Assembly (NCBI GenBank): GCA_025200525.1
Contig: CM045770.1
Span: forward strand, 132,150,200-132,214,199
Length of the DNA: 64,000 nt
Source of the DNA: Camellia lanceoleosa
Taxonomy: Eukaryota; Streptophyta; Magnoliopsida; Ericales; Theaceae
Reading direction: 5' to 3'
Part shown: in pieces, positions 35,216-46,798 of the stretch
How positions within the stretch are numbered: the stretch's first letter is position 1
How the letters are laid out: each line of letters starts with the position of its first letter
Notes under the pieces: generated by a model
Database searches by the model: none
What the model saw: only the letters and a program-made list of their open reading frames with translations
Told to the model about the DNA's origin: nothing
Translations under genes and position numbers: made by a program

Positions 35216-38200
35216 TTGATTGGCGTAACAATCCCCCACATCGATCCATTAGTTATCGCGCTCCGCGTAAACCTGTTCACCGTCGAACGCGTTCTTATAG
35301 ACCAAGGCAGCACTTCGGAGGTCATGTATTATAAAACCTTCATCAAACTTGGGTTCACCGAATCGGACCTGACTCTGGCCCCTTATCCACTATTCGGCTT
35401 CAATGCCAACCCCGAATACCCACTGGGAAAGATCAACCTAACCGTTCGAGCGGGTTCCAGAACGGTGGATGTAGAATTCCTGGTCGTCCGGCTGCCATCA
35501 CCGTATAATATCATCATGGGGCGATCGTGGTTGCATACCTTACAGACCGTCCCAAGCACCTACCATCAATTGTTACGCTTCCCCACAGACCACGGTATTG
35601 AGTAGATCCGCGGCTCCCAAAAATCGGCACAAGCATGTTACCTCCTGGCCGCCAAAATGCCAAAAGAATTGCAGGTAAACTCCATTGAGGTACCCAAATG
35701 GGAAATCCTGGATGACGTCGGGCGGCAACCAAGTGAAAAGGCCACGGAAGGTTTAGACCGAGTTGACATCGATGGAAGCCCGAGAAGTTCTTCATGATCG
35801 GCACCTCTTTAAACCAAGCCAATCGACAACAGCTGATCTCCTTTCTACTCGCCAACCTCGACGTCTTTGCGTGGACTCCGTACGAGATACCGGGTATAGA
35901 CCCATCCGTTTCACATCACTACCTGAACGTCGACCCCACATGCAAGCCCATCATTCAGAAAGGCCGTCGATGCGCGAGAGCCTGCTTCGCCGTCGTAAAG
36001 AAGTTGACAGTCGCTTGATCTTTGGGGCAATTAGAGAAGTCACCTACCCCACGTGGCTCTCCAACACAGTGATGGTGAAGAAGAAAAATGGAACTTGGCG
36101 AGTGTGCGTCGACGTCACGGATCTGAACAAAGCTTGCCCCAAAGACTGCTTTCCTTTACCTAGAATTGACCAACTCGTCGATGCAACGGCGCACCACCAA
36201 CGCATGAGTTTCCTCGATGCTTACAGAGGCTATCATCAGATCGCCATGCATTCGGATGACCAGGACAAAACTGCATTCCTCACCCCAAGAGGAACCTACT
36301 GCTACAAAGTTATGCCTTTTGGGCTGAAGAATTCAGGGGCAACTTACCAAAGACTGGTCACTGCTATGTTCAAAGAACAACTCGGCCACACTATGGAAGT
36401 CTACATCGACGATATGGTGGTCAAGTCCAAAGAAGAACAGGATCACATAGCCGATCTAGAGAAGACATTCGGCATCTTGCGCAAATATGGAATGAAACTG
36501 AACGCCTCCAAATGCGCATTTGGAATCGGCTCCAGCAAATTCCTGGATTATATCGTCAACCACCGTGGAATCGAAGCCAACCCGAGGCAAGTCACAGCAA
36601 TCTTGGAACTCGGTTCTCCCCGATCAGTGAAAGAAGTCCAAAAGTTAATGGGGATGACCGCTGCACTCAATAGATTCATCAGTCGGTCAACAGACCGCTG
36701 TAGACAATTCTTCCAGACGTTACGTAAAGGCAAAGCTTTTGAATGGTCCGCCGAGTACGAAACAGCTTTCACCGGGCTCAAGACTTACCTCCGGTCAGTA
36801 CCTCTCTTGACAACACCAACTGCCGGTGACCCCCTCATTCTGTATCTGGCAGTCTTCGATAGGGTCGTTAGTGCCGTACTATTAAAAGAAGAGGAAGGGC
36901 AGCAACGGCCAGTGTATTACGTGAGCAAGGCAATGGTCGATGCCGAGACACGTTATCTTCCACTGGAAAAACTCATCCTAGCCTTGGTCATGGCAGCAAG
37001 AAAACTGATGCATTATTTCCAGGGGCATAGCATTAGGGTGATATGATTATCCTCCGATCGATTACTCTGTCACGAAGCATCAGGACGTGTTTCAAAATGG
37101 GCTCTTGAACTCGGCCAATATGACATTCAGTTTTTACCCAAAACCGCAATCAAGGGACAGGTGCTGGCCGACTTTGTTGCCGAATTCACAGGCGGGCTTT
37201 CCGACCTTAAACCTGCCGACGTTCTTCCAAAGGCTGAAGTACGATCAAAGGCGAACTAGAGAATTTATGTCGGGGATATCTGGCAGCTATACTGCGATGG
37301 ATCGTCTAACCAACGGGGCTGCGGCGCCGGCGTAGTAATCATGTCCCCCGACGGCGCAGTAATAGAGCAGGCCGTCAAGCTTGGCTTTGAAGCGTCAAAT
37401 AATGAGGCCGAATATGAAGCCCTCTTGGCCGGTCTACGGAATGCTCATATTCTCGGCGCTCGACGTTTGCTAGTGTTTTGTGAGTCAAAATTGATCATCA
37501 ACCAGCTGAAGTGGGAATATGCTTCAAAAAACGATCGTATGGCGGCCTATATGAAAACGGCCAACTCTTTGCTAACGAAGTTTGACCATCACAAATTGAA
37601 CCAAATAACACGTGATCAGAACACACATGTAGATGCCCTGGCATGCCTAGCCTCCGCCATCAAATCTGAGCTCAAACGGACCATTGAAATAGGTTTCATC
37701 CCGGAGCCGAGTATTGGCCCTTCGGAGGAAACCCACGTCAACGTTATAGAATCCGCATCAAGCTGGATGGACCCCATTGCTGGATTCCTCTCCTCTGAAC
37801 AACTCCCGGAGGACAAAAAAGAAGCACACAAGCTACACAATATGGCCTTGTGATACTATCTGGATCCACAAAGAGGGCTTTATAAAAAATCCCTCTCCGG
37901 CTCCTATTTGGAATGCGTACACCCAAATAAAGTGAAAGAGCTTCTAACTGAGATACATGAGGGCAGTTATGGTGCCCACTCTGTCGGACGCTCCCTGGCC
38001 CATCGAGCTATAACACAGGGGTATTATTGGCCGACAATGAGAGCCGACGCAGAAAACTATGTTAAAAGATGTGAACAATGCCAAAAGTTTTCCCCACTAA
38101 CCCATTTGCCCACCGAAGAGTTGAACTCTATCACCAGTCCTTGGCCGTTTGCTCAATGGGGGCTTGATATCGTAGGACCGTTGCTGAGGGCCCCAGGAAA

Positions 38201-38757
38201 CAAGCAATTCTTAATCGTAGCAACAAATTACTTTACAAAATGGGTCGAAGCGGAGGCTCTAACACACATACGAGATGCCGACATAAAGCGTTTTGTATGG
38301 AGAAACATCATTACGCGATTCGGCATCTCAAGAGCCCTCATCTCAGACAATGGCCCAATTCGATTGTGGCATGTACCGAGAGCTGTGCAGCAAATACGGT
38401 ATCATGCCTTACTTCTCTACGCCCGCGTACCCTCACAGTAACGGTCAAGCTGAAGCCTCTAACAAAACCATCTTGGACGGCATCAAAAAGAGGCTGGAAA
38501 AAGCAAAAGGCAAATGGGTCGAAGAATTGCCGAGTGTATTGTGGGCGCATCGCACAATGCCAAGGAGGTCTACCGGAGAAACGCCGTTCGCTCTACGCTT
38601 CGGAACCCAAGCAATCTTACCCCTGGAAATTGGCCTCCCGACTTTGAAATCGCAAGCCTTTGATACGGGTCGAAATGACATGATGCTCACCCTGGATCTG
38701 GATCTAATCGAGGAACGAAGAGCGCATACACGCCTCCATGGCACGCAGTATCGATGA
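35216..38757 (+). pseudogene. pol of element 2: PR-RT-RH-aRH-INT, broken
   Basis: Protease 35216-35605 with VLIDQGSTSEV and IIMGRSWL, followed by TAG and two frame changes (35794-36018, then the frame of 36030 onward). RT has PFGLKNSGATYQR and YIDDMVV (36402-36413). TGA at 37044-37046 lies in the first RNase H, TAG at 37257-37259 before the second, and TGA at 37851-37853 before integrase. The archaeal-type RNase H keeps YCDGSSN and NNEAEYEAL but has FCESKLI where element 1 has FSDSKLV, so a catalytic Asp is Glu. Integrase has CEQC, DIVGP, ISDNG, then a one-base loss near 38355, then NGQAEASNK. Pol decays after 38757. Confidence 0.9.
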
Positions 38758-39064
38758 CTTCGCTAAGTCGTACAATCAACGGGTGCGATTCGTTATTCGC
38801 CCAGGAGTTGGTCTGAAAAAAGTACTTCGGTCGGCGAGACCCGGTAAGCGGAAATTGCTGGATGGCCCTATCAAATAGACTCCATTGCAGGAGCAGGAGC
38901 ATATCGGCTCTCGGATATGTCAGGAAGAAGCCTGCCACGGCCTTGGAATTCAACGCATCTACAAAAATTTTACCAATGACCTGATCTGTGGGCTTGGTAC
39001 CTGTACATACTCTGCTGTAATACAAAAGTTTCTCGTTTTTGTTCCTCAGCTCATACGCCTCTTG
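38758..39064 (+). other. Decayed end of pol and spacer
   Basis: A few codons beyond 38757 still look like the integrase tail, then similarity fades. No gene is supported. Confidence 0.5.
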
Positions 39065-39915
39065 ATGGCCGAATAAGTCTCCGGATTCAGAGCGCCCTTC
39101 GTGGATATCACGATTGGCCAAGCAAGTCTCCGAATTCGGAGCCCCTTTGGGTGCATGACACCTGAGGGCCGAATAAAGTCTCCGGATTCGGAGCGCCCTT
39201 CGTGGATATCACGATTGGCCAAACAAGTCTCCGAATTCGGAGCCCCTTTGGGTGCATGACACCTGAGGGCCGAATAAAGTCTCCAGATTCGGAGCGCCCT
39301 TCGTGGATATCATGATCGGCCGAACAAGTCTCCGAATTCAGAGCGCCCTTCGTGGATATCACGATTGGCCAAACAAGTCTCCGAATTCGGAGCCCCTTTG
39401 GGTGCATGACACCTGAGGGCCGAATAAAGTCTCCGGATTCGGAGCGCCCTTCGTGGATATCACAATTGGCCAAACAAGTCTCCGAATTCGGAGCCCCTTT
39501 GGGTGCATGACACCTGAGGGTCGAATAAAGTCTCCGGATTCGGAGCGCCCTTCGTAAATATCACAATTGGCCAAACAAGTCTCCGAATTCGGAGCCCCTT
39601 TGGGTGCATGACACCTGAGGGCCAAATAAAGTCTCCGGATTCGGAGCGCCCTTCGTGGATATCACGATCGGCCGAACAAGTCTCCAGATTCGGAGCGCCC
39701 TTCGTGGATATCACGATTGGCCAAACAAGTCTCCGAATTCGGAGCCCCTTTGGGTGCATGACACCTGACGGCCAAATAAAGTCTCCGGATTCGGAGCGCC
39801 CTTCATGGATATCACGATTGACCAAACAAGTCTCCGAATTCGGAGCCCCTTTGGGTGCATGACACCTGAGGGCCGAATAAGTCTCCGGATTCGGAGCACC
39901 CTTCGTGGGGGTCAC
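39065..39915 (+). repeat. Tandem array, about 101-bp units, in the 3' region of element 2
   Basis: Roughly eight units. Each has two related halves, one with ggattcggagcgcccttcg and one with gaattcggagcccctttgg. Unit starts fall near 39081, 39182 and 39283. Some units keep only one half, giving half-unit steps (for example at 39333 and 39684). Because 101 is not divisible by three and the unit is open in all frames on one strand, long false frames appear (39108-39915). Confidence 0.92.
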
Positions 39916-40114
39916 GATCTAACTAATCAACTACACGGTTCTTAATTGGAGCCTATCGATGCATGTTCGAATGTTTACATTACGCAACACAAAAGCTTAC
40001 AATAAATTGAGATGGGGCGTTTAATTACGCGCCAAACATTTCCGAAGCTACTAAAAAAGAAATTCTATTTATTAAAAAGCCGACATACACAACCATTGGA
40101 TAAAGAAATTCCAT
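39916..40114. other. Spacer between tandem array and antisense gene end
   Basis: AT-rich, about 200 bp, probably the 3' untranslated part of the antisense gene. No motif stands out. Confidence 0.4.
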
Positions 40115-40936
40115 TTATTTAACATTACGGCCCACTGAGTCGGCGTCTTCGTTGTTGTTTTTCTCAAATTCGAACTCGGGATACGGAAGGTAATGCCAAT
40201 GGTATAAGGGCGAAGTCGAATTTATGCCCATAGACCCAAGAGCTTCCACGGTTTGAAGGGCCTTGATCCAGCCATGCTTGAAACCACGATTTTCGCATCG
40301 ACAGACTTCCTCAGCCAGGTCTGTTTTGGTCTTCTTGATCCCGGCCTTCAAGCCGTCCTGATATCCTCTGTCGTAACCCAACGTCTCTCGGTTTGCTCTC
40401 TCCCCGGTGTTTTTCGCTTGACTGTCCACCACCGGATCGGCCGTTCGAGCACCCTTCAGCTCCCGAAGCTCACTCTCAGCCTTTTTCGCGCGGGCCTCCA
40501 GACTACGATTCCTTTTGTGGTTTTTCTCACTCTCACGTCGAGATTCGTGCAGACGCATCCCGACTTCATAAGCGCTATACAGTCCCTTGACAGCCCCATG
40601 TATGCCATCCCGAAATACTTCGAAATCTCCACGTCCGACCATCGACTGTTGGACCTCTAGCGAAAAAATCTGCCGAGCGAACTCGACTGCCACATCTGGG
40701 TCTTTAATTATAGAATACGCCTCCGTCATTGGTCTATTCTTCACAAGAACCGCAAAACTCAACGGTCGCGGCACCGCATCAGGCTCAACTTGTGGTCGTA
40801 GGCGCGGGGAACCTCCCCGTTGCCCGTCCTTTCGGGGTGATCTGCTTCGACGACTAGGGGGCCTCTCTTTTTCCCGATCCATGGATGCTCTTCTTCCCGT
40901 GCGAATTGGCTCGCTTCTGTGATCTATTTTGACCAC
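40115..40936 (-). pseudogene. C-terminal part of antisense gene in element 2 (second C-terminal module)
   Basis: A 273-codon minus-strand frame. It is basic and Arg/Ser-rich at first, then RPLSFAVLVKNRPMTEA, a coiled coil with RAKKAESELRELK, then CENRGFKHGWIKAL and an acidic end. The CENRGFKHGW segment corresponds in layout to FFQCGWKAAVEKVG in element 1. A near copy (ENRGFKHGWHKAL) lies at 41700-41800. It may be a downstream exon or a duplicated C-terminal gene part. The function is unknown. Confidence 0.55.
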
Positions 40937-41039
40937 TAAACCCAGCCAATGTTGACCCCTGCCAGGTTTGGATCGAGCCTGAACAGATATAAGTCAAGTC
41001 GTTAGCATGAACTCACCCATTTATTTTGGGGTACATGCA

Positions 41040-41480
41040 GCTCCCCCGAGAAAACGTCAAAAAGACTGAGCGCCAAACGTCATGTGCCCCTCAGCCAGCC
41101 CACGATTCAGAGCCATCGGCTCATGCGCTTCCTTAGGCTCGCACCCTAAGGCAAGGGCAAATTCATTAATCTAGTCGGCTATATTGCAGGTGCTACCGCC
41201 GGATATGCAAAGATCGCTGGGGCAAGGGCAGATTCATTACTATAGTCGGCTATATTTATTTTATGCCTCAGCCAGCCCACGATTCAGAGCCATCAGCTCA
41301 TGTGCTTAAGCTTGCGCCCTGACTAAGGCAGGGGCAGATTCAGTAATCTAGTCGACTATATTTTCAAACGATAACGCCGAGCAATGTATGCCTCAGCCAA
41401 CCCACGATTCAGAACAATCGGCTCTTTCGGTTCTTCAAGCCTGCGCCCTGGCCAAGGCAAGGGCAGGCTCCTTAGTCCGA
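41040..41480. repeat. Irregular repeats (cagccagcccacgattcag), three to four copies
   Basis: Copies start near 41090, 41267 and 41391, each followed by agggcagattcattaatc- and agtcggctata-type parts. Spacing is 120-177 bp. The array lies between two pieces of the antisense gene, perhaps in an intron or untranslated region. Confidence 0.65.
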
Positions 41481-41629
41481 TTGTCCGAACACAAAAATTA
41501 AGTAATATCATTCTTCATTAGCAAAATTGAGCACAACTCATGACATTTTATATATATGCAAAATAAATAAGCTATAAGCTCGCACAAAAATGTCTAACAA
41601 AACGATTGTAACAATACATCAGTAAAATC

Positions 41630-44600
41630 CTAATACATTTGTGAAATCCTAACAGTCCATTGCCCAGCCCAATCTTCGAAGTCAGTCTCCAACAGCTCGA
41701 CATCCACCTGCTCATACGGCACTGGCATAGTCAGTGAAACTCCAGCTGCAACAAGGGCTTTGTGCCAACCATGCTTGAACCCCCTGTTTTCGAACCGCGG
41801 GACCTGGTCCACATATTATTGAGCCCAGATCTTTCACGGCGAATACTTTGGAAGCAGTCGCCTTCATGTCGATCAACTTCGGCTGCGGTAACCGCTTTGA
41901 GACAATCTCAGCGCCACTTCGCTCGCGTCCGCCTTCTTCTCGGCGTCCACTCGATATTGATCTGCAATACGAGCCTTTTCTATTTCGGCCTCGGCCCGAG
42001 AAGCTTCCTTGTTCGCTCTCAAAACTGTGTCTTTGGCCCTCCACTTGTTTGCGTAAGTGGTCAATTTGTTTAACGGCGTCGAGATGCCACCGTCCCATGT
42101 CGGCTATCCTTCCGACGGTCTGCAAAGGAAGAATCCAAAAACATAACATCAACAGCACTTGGATAAAGTGAAGAAAAGTCAAAATACGTACCAGAAGTGC
42201 CGATTGAGCGATTAGTGCCGTCGCATTTAGATCTGGTTCCGCCCGGAAAGCCTCCATATCAGACGGCAACGACACGGACGTAGCCATACCGAATGCGACT
42301 TCTGGATCTCTAAGCGCCGAAGCGTTACAAGGAACCGGCATGTCCTTTACCATTGGACGAATCACAAAAGGAACAACCTCATCAGATCCCTCCAATCGAG
42401 GACGTTTACCACCTTGTTCATCTGAACCGGCCTTGAGGTCAGCAGAACGTTTCCCCGTCCTTTCCTCAAATTTTTGGCCGACTTCCCTAACCAATGGAGA
42501 TTCGGCATTCTGACCTCTTCCCGTCTCTTTAACCCCCAAGGATGCCGATTCGGCAACAGGGAGGAGGAGTCGAGATTCGGTGGCGGGCGACATTTCAGAC
42601 GACAGGCCTTCCGCTATTCGCCGTGCGGCTAACCTCTCCGCGTTTGCCTTTTTAGCAAGCTTCGTCAGACTCAATCCGGCCATATCCGCGACATCTATGA
42701 CGGGAAGATCCTCTAAGCGTTGAAAAACGTCAGCAGAAGGAAGGTCCCCTGGTCCCGATGTAAGTGGAAGATCGGCGGAATCCAATACCTCGTCGGTCTC
42801 GGATTGATCTGAGCCGGCGATATCAGCTACCTCATTTCGCTCCGAATCGGACCCTTCAAAGCCTACCTACCTCAAGTTTTTGAAGTTAGACAGAATAAGA
42901 GCAGTAAGTGAATCTTCACCCTTCGGAATCGATATGTTTTCTGCTGCCGAGAAGGTTGTGTATGTCGGCTCGTAACAAAGCAGAATGTGAGCCGCCCTCC
43001 CCTGTTTCTGAAGACTTCGATGGCCGATATACCTGAGAGCAACCCTAATATCTGAAAGGACGGCGTCGTCGGTTGAAGATAGTACCTTTTTCAAACCCCT
43101 CCCTGCACGAGACGAAGCCGTAAGATTTCAACGGAATAGGTTTTACAATAAAAATGAACACAAGGCAAAAACAAGGAGATACTCCGCGACCTGGCTCGCC
43201 CCTCCGTCTAGGAATAGGGTCAACACGATCCTCTCCTTCGCCAAATTTCCAGTTGCCCTGGACAACGACCATAACATCATCGATTCGTTTCCCAGAGCTA
43301 GAAAGCATAGTGATTAGTTGATGGTCGGTATCCTTAACTCTGAGGAAATAATGCCCTTGCCGACCGAAGGACTTAGCCAAGGCATAGCAGTGCCGGATAG
43401 TCGGAATGCCAAGGTTAATTCCAAGGCGACGATTCAATGCTACAATCCCCATTATAATCCTAAAGAAATTCACGTTAAGTTGAGAAGGGATTAAATCCCA
43501 ATGACGAAGCACAGCCCTCAGAAATGGGTGTAGAGGGAAGCGGACTCCACCCTCTACGATTGACAAGAGAGGAAAGACGATTGTGGTTTCGTCTTCCCTC
43601 TCCATGTCACTGGTGCCGTGTCACGACCCAAACCCGGCCCTATGGGTTTAGCATCGAATCGCGATGTCGAGATTACAAGGCCCCAATCGATATCTGATAA
43701 TCTGAGTTCGGGCTGGCGGAAGCCAAAACGATAAAACTAGTGTCCATAGAGTGTGTTAATCAGTATGCCAAAAACATTTTCATACATTTATGCATTCACT
43801 ACCAAGATGATATACACAATCATTACAGACATTGATGCGGGACTTAATCCTCGATAACTTGATGCGATAACAAGAACGGTCTATACAAAAGCGGTACAAA
43901 ACAGATAAGGAGACCTATGGGGACACAAAACACCCCAAGCCATGGCATGGCGTCTCGGAACCTCACGGTGAGGCACAAAGTGGTGACAAAGCGGGGACCA
44001 ATCCCGCTCCTAGCTCGATGCGGTGGTGAGCACCTACATATATATATAAGCAGTGAGCTAAAGCCCGATGAATAACATACAGTGTAAAGAGGTTATGAAT
44101 GAATGTCCTACAATAATGAAATCAATTCATTATCTGATTTCAATCTTCGATTTCATCAATCGATATTTCAATCAATCGGTCATATGTGGTACATCCATTA
44201 GCCTATAAAACAAGAGGGTCCAAAAGGACCGGCCTTACTGAACCCAACAATAATGATGGCCATCAATCAAGTATGGTTCCACAAGAAGCAAACCGAGCTC
44301 AGAATCAATAACGGTGGGTGCTAAGGATGCCTGTCTGAAAAATGGGGACATACATTCATTCAATAAACAATATCAGTTCAATAAACAGTTCGGTTCGGTA
44401 TTCAAAATAAAACCATTTGAACATATCTTTACACAATCTGTTACTCACAGTGATTGGGCTATCAGTAGCTAGAGCGCGTCCCCGAGAGCCAACCCTAAAC
44501 AGTCAATCAAATAGAACACACACTAAGTTTACAGTTGGAAAGGTTGATAATTAAATCCCTAAATTTCCTCGGTGTGGTTCTACGTCTAAATCCCCATTAA

Positions 44601-46037
44601 GATGCCTTAAACTAGGCCTAAAAATGCCTAGGATGAGATGAGGATGCAAAGATGTGCACAGAATTCAATTTCAGAATTTTCAGTGAAACAGGGCCTCCGC
44701 TCGAGCGTCAACTTCCTTTCGGCGGACAAGCAAACAAAGGTCCTCGGCGTCAACTTCCCGCTCGGCGTGACACCTGATCCTCCTTCGGCGCACATTCCTT
44801 CGCTCGAGCGGACCGATGAAACAGTAAATCTTTGGATGCTTTCGCTTTCCCGCTCGGCGGCACTTCTCGGCGGACGACCAAAATCTGGGAATTCCAGATT
44901 TGAACTCCAAGATCAAAATCGACTTTCAAAGCATCAAATTCAATCCTCTTGGGCTGAATTTCTGGAAAACATTTGCAAACACATAATATTACATGATTCC
45001 AAGCTCAATTCATAAAATCAAAGCCCAAGAGTAGCCTAATTAAACTCATTTTCAAAACAATTTCAAACATGCAATGCATGAGTTTCAAACCAATTTCAAT
45101 CTTCAAATCTTGCTCTCAAGAGCTCATTAGTTGGAAAACCAAGTGAAAACATGGACTAAAGCTTAGACATGAACATGCATGTACAATCAACCATGAATCC
45201 AACTCAAAACTCATTAATTCAAACATGCATGCATGATATATACTATAATCCAACATATTTGAACTCAATCAAGTCTTAGCTCTTCAATTAAACATGAACC
45301 ATGCATGAATCCACTTAAAGGCACAATCAAGAGGATGAAATTCATACCTAGGTTCCTTAATTACTAGTCTTGAGGTTCAATTTGCCAATACACACTTCAA
45401 TTCTTCAAGTTCCAAGCCAATCTCCTAGTTGATTTCACAAATCTCTTATTTCTCTCTCTCTATATCTCGTGGGAAGCATGAAATGAGCTGAACAATTGCT
45501 TTGATTCAATGTATGCAGCCTCTAAATGTATAAAGTAGTGGCCACTAGATGGCTTTTTGGTAAATAAGTCAAACTTGGTCAATTTATCTTATTTTAATCT
45601 AATTTAATCATACCAAATCAATTTCCAATTAAATACATCATAAATTCACATTAATTTTAATGATCATAAAACATCAGTCAATTTCAGATTCGGCCGCCGA
45701 TAAGGCCTTCAATTAGCAGTTTAAATTACCGAGCATGAACAGATCGATAAACGACTAACAGATGGAAATATGCATTTAAACAGTTACGGTCAATCGATCA
45801 GTCTCGAATCTCAGTCAGTCAGTTCGGTATTTTGTTCACCCGATTAGCAATCATTATCGGTCTAATTAACGAATCGGTGGTTAATTCAAGAATAATCGAA
45901 TTAATGTCGAATCAATACGAGGGTTGTTACATGCCGTCTGCCAAAAGTGACAGACGGACGTCACTAGAAATAGAGAAATAGCGTCTAAAACCAGCAATTC
46001 GATCTGATGAGAGGAGGTCTTTCAAATGCTTCGCCAT
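41630..46037 (-). pseudogene. Antisense gene of Tat element 2 (Transposase_28-like), split by a solo LTR
   Basis: On the minus strand, exon 1 begins at ATG 46035-46037 (MAKHLKDLLSSDRI, then SSDVRLSLLADG). It is cut at 45932 by the solo LTR and resumes at 43613 with DMEREDET, LLSIVEGGVRFPLHPFL and LNRRLGINLGI, the same hallmark block as element 1. A second part lies at 42867-43094 and a third runs 42860-42192. An intron at 42120-42191 has GTACGT and TTGCAG ends. The coiled-coil part after it is frame-shifted several times (41630-42119). The order and the intron place match the gene at 12069-14143, although the sequences differ widely. Confidence 0.72.
43619..45931. mobile_element. Solo LTR, 2313 bp, TSD TGCCG (innermost nest level)
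   Basis: Starts TGTCACGACCC and ends GGGTTGTTACA. TGCCG flanks at 43614-43618 and 45932-45936. TGT...ACA ends and 5-bp TSD are typical of a Ty3/gypsy LTR. No coding region and no second copy of the LTR is present, so it is probably a solo LTR left by recombination. It contains an island with cgctcgagcg motifs (44690-44880). The frame 44638-45015 is not supported as a gene. Confidence 0.85.
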
Positions 46038-46374
46038 ACTCCACAGTTGGCACAGATATGCCAAAGAATAAAATGGGAATAGTTCTCGAAGCAAAGAAAT
46101 GGAAAACTTACGGAGGGTGAAGATATTGAAGGAGACAAAATTGCAAGAACGATCCAAAGGGCAACCCAGCGACCAGTATCATTGAATGCGAACCCGAAGG
46201 GATGCCAATCTTTAAAAACGCAATGAATAGATATGTACGAAGAGGCGAGAAGTCAGTACGACAACCAAAATGGGGTGTACTTAGATGCATGCTTTGTGGG
46301 ACCGATCGCAAAAATTTTGGTTGGGTATTCAAAATCCTGAACCAAGTACCCCAGCCAACAAACGTTGGGAGAAT

Positions 46375-46388
46375 GCTTGGGGGGCAAT
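46375..46388 (+). other. Polypurine tract of element 2
   Basis: GCTTGGGGGGCAAT directly precedes the 3' LTR. Confidence 0.65.
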
Positions 46389-46793
46389 TGTGGGAGCCGA
46401 ATAAATGGAAGAGTCGGCAGGGATGTATCCCAGAAGTCGGAGACTGTTCGGCTCCGTATTAATCAACTAAGATACCGAATATGTAGAGATTGCCGAATAG
46501 ATGGAGATAAATATGTTGGAATAAACAAAAGGGATAATAAGTAGAAAGTGGACGCTGGACCCGAGGTCCGGAGAATGAGTATAAATAAAAGAGCTTCAGA
46601 TTTAGAGAGGTATGTAAGAATCACTTCACTAAACTTAGTAAAACAAGCTTTCTTGAGTATAAGAACTGATTTGCCCGTCGGAGTGCTAACCCCAGTACCC
46701 CCGACCGGAGTGTTTGTCCTTGCAGGTGACCAAGCTGAGGATCAAGAGCGTCTCCCAGGATCTGAAGAGTATTTCCAAAGCCATTTCCCCACA
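46389..46793 (+). repeat. 3' LTR of element 2
   Basis: 405 bp with TG...CA ends, the partner of 34227-34631. Confidence 0.93.
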
Positions 46794-46798
46794 ATTTG

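Larger units (their letters stand above)
34227..46793 (+). mobile_element. Ty3/gypsy LTR retrotransposon, Tat-type (element 2), TSD ATTTG
   Basis: 12,567 bp, LTRs of 405 bp at both ends, flanked by ATTTG (34222-34226 and 46794-46798), inserted in the 4.9-kb solo LTR. The plus strand carries a truncated gag, PR, RT, RH, archaeal-type RH and INT. Then come a 101-bp tandem array and, on the minus strand, an antisense gene. A 2.3-kb solo LTR sits inside the antisense gene. The coding regions contain several stops and frameshifts. Confidence 0.93.

Noticed and set aside
39108..39915. Several overlapping long frames on both strands
   Set aside because: They follow the 101-bp tandem repeat, whose unit lacks stops in several frames. 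This is not protein-like conservation.
39065..39915. Regular repeats resembling a CRISPR array
   Set aside because: The genome is eukaryotic, and the units are contiguous and diverged with no unique spacers.
44638..45015. 125-codon frame inside the 2.3-kb solo LTR
   Set aside because: It has no recognisable domain and lies in LTR sequence with repeated cgctcgagcg motifs.
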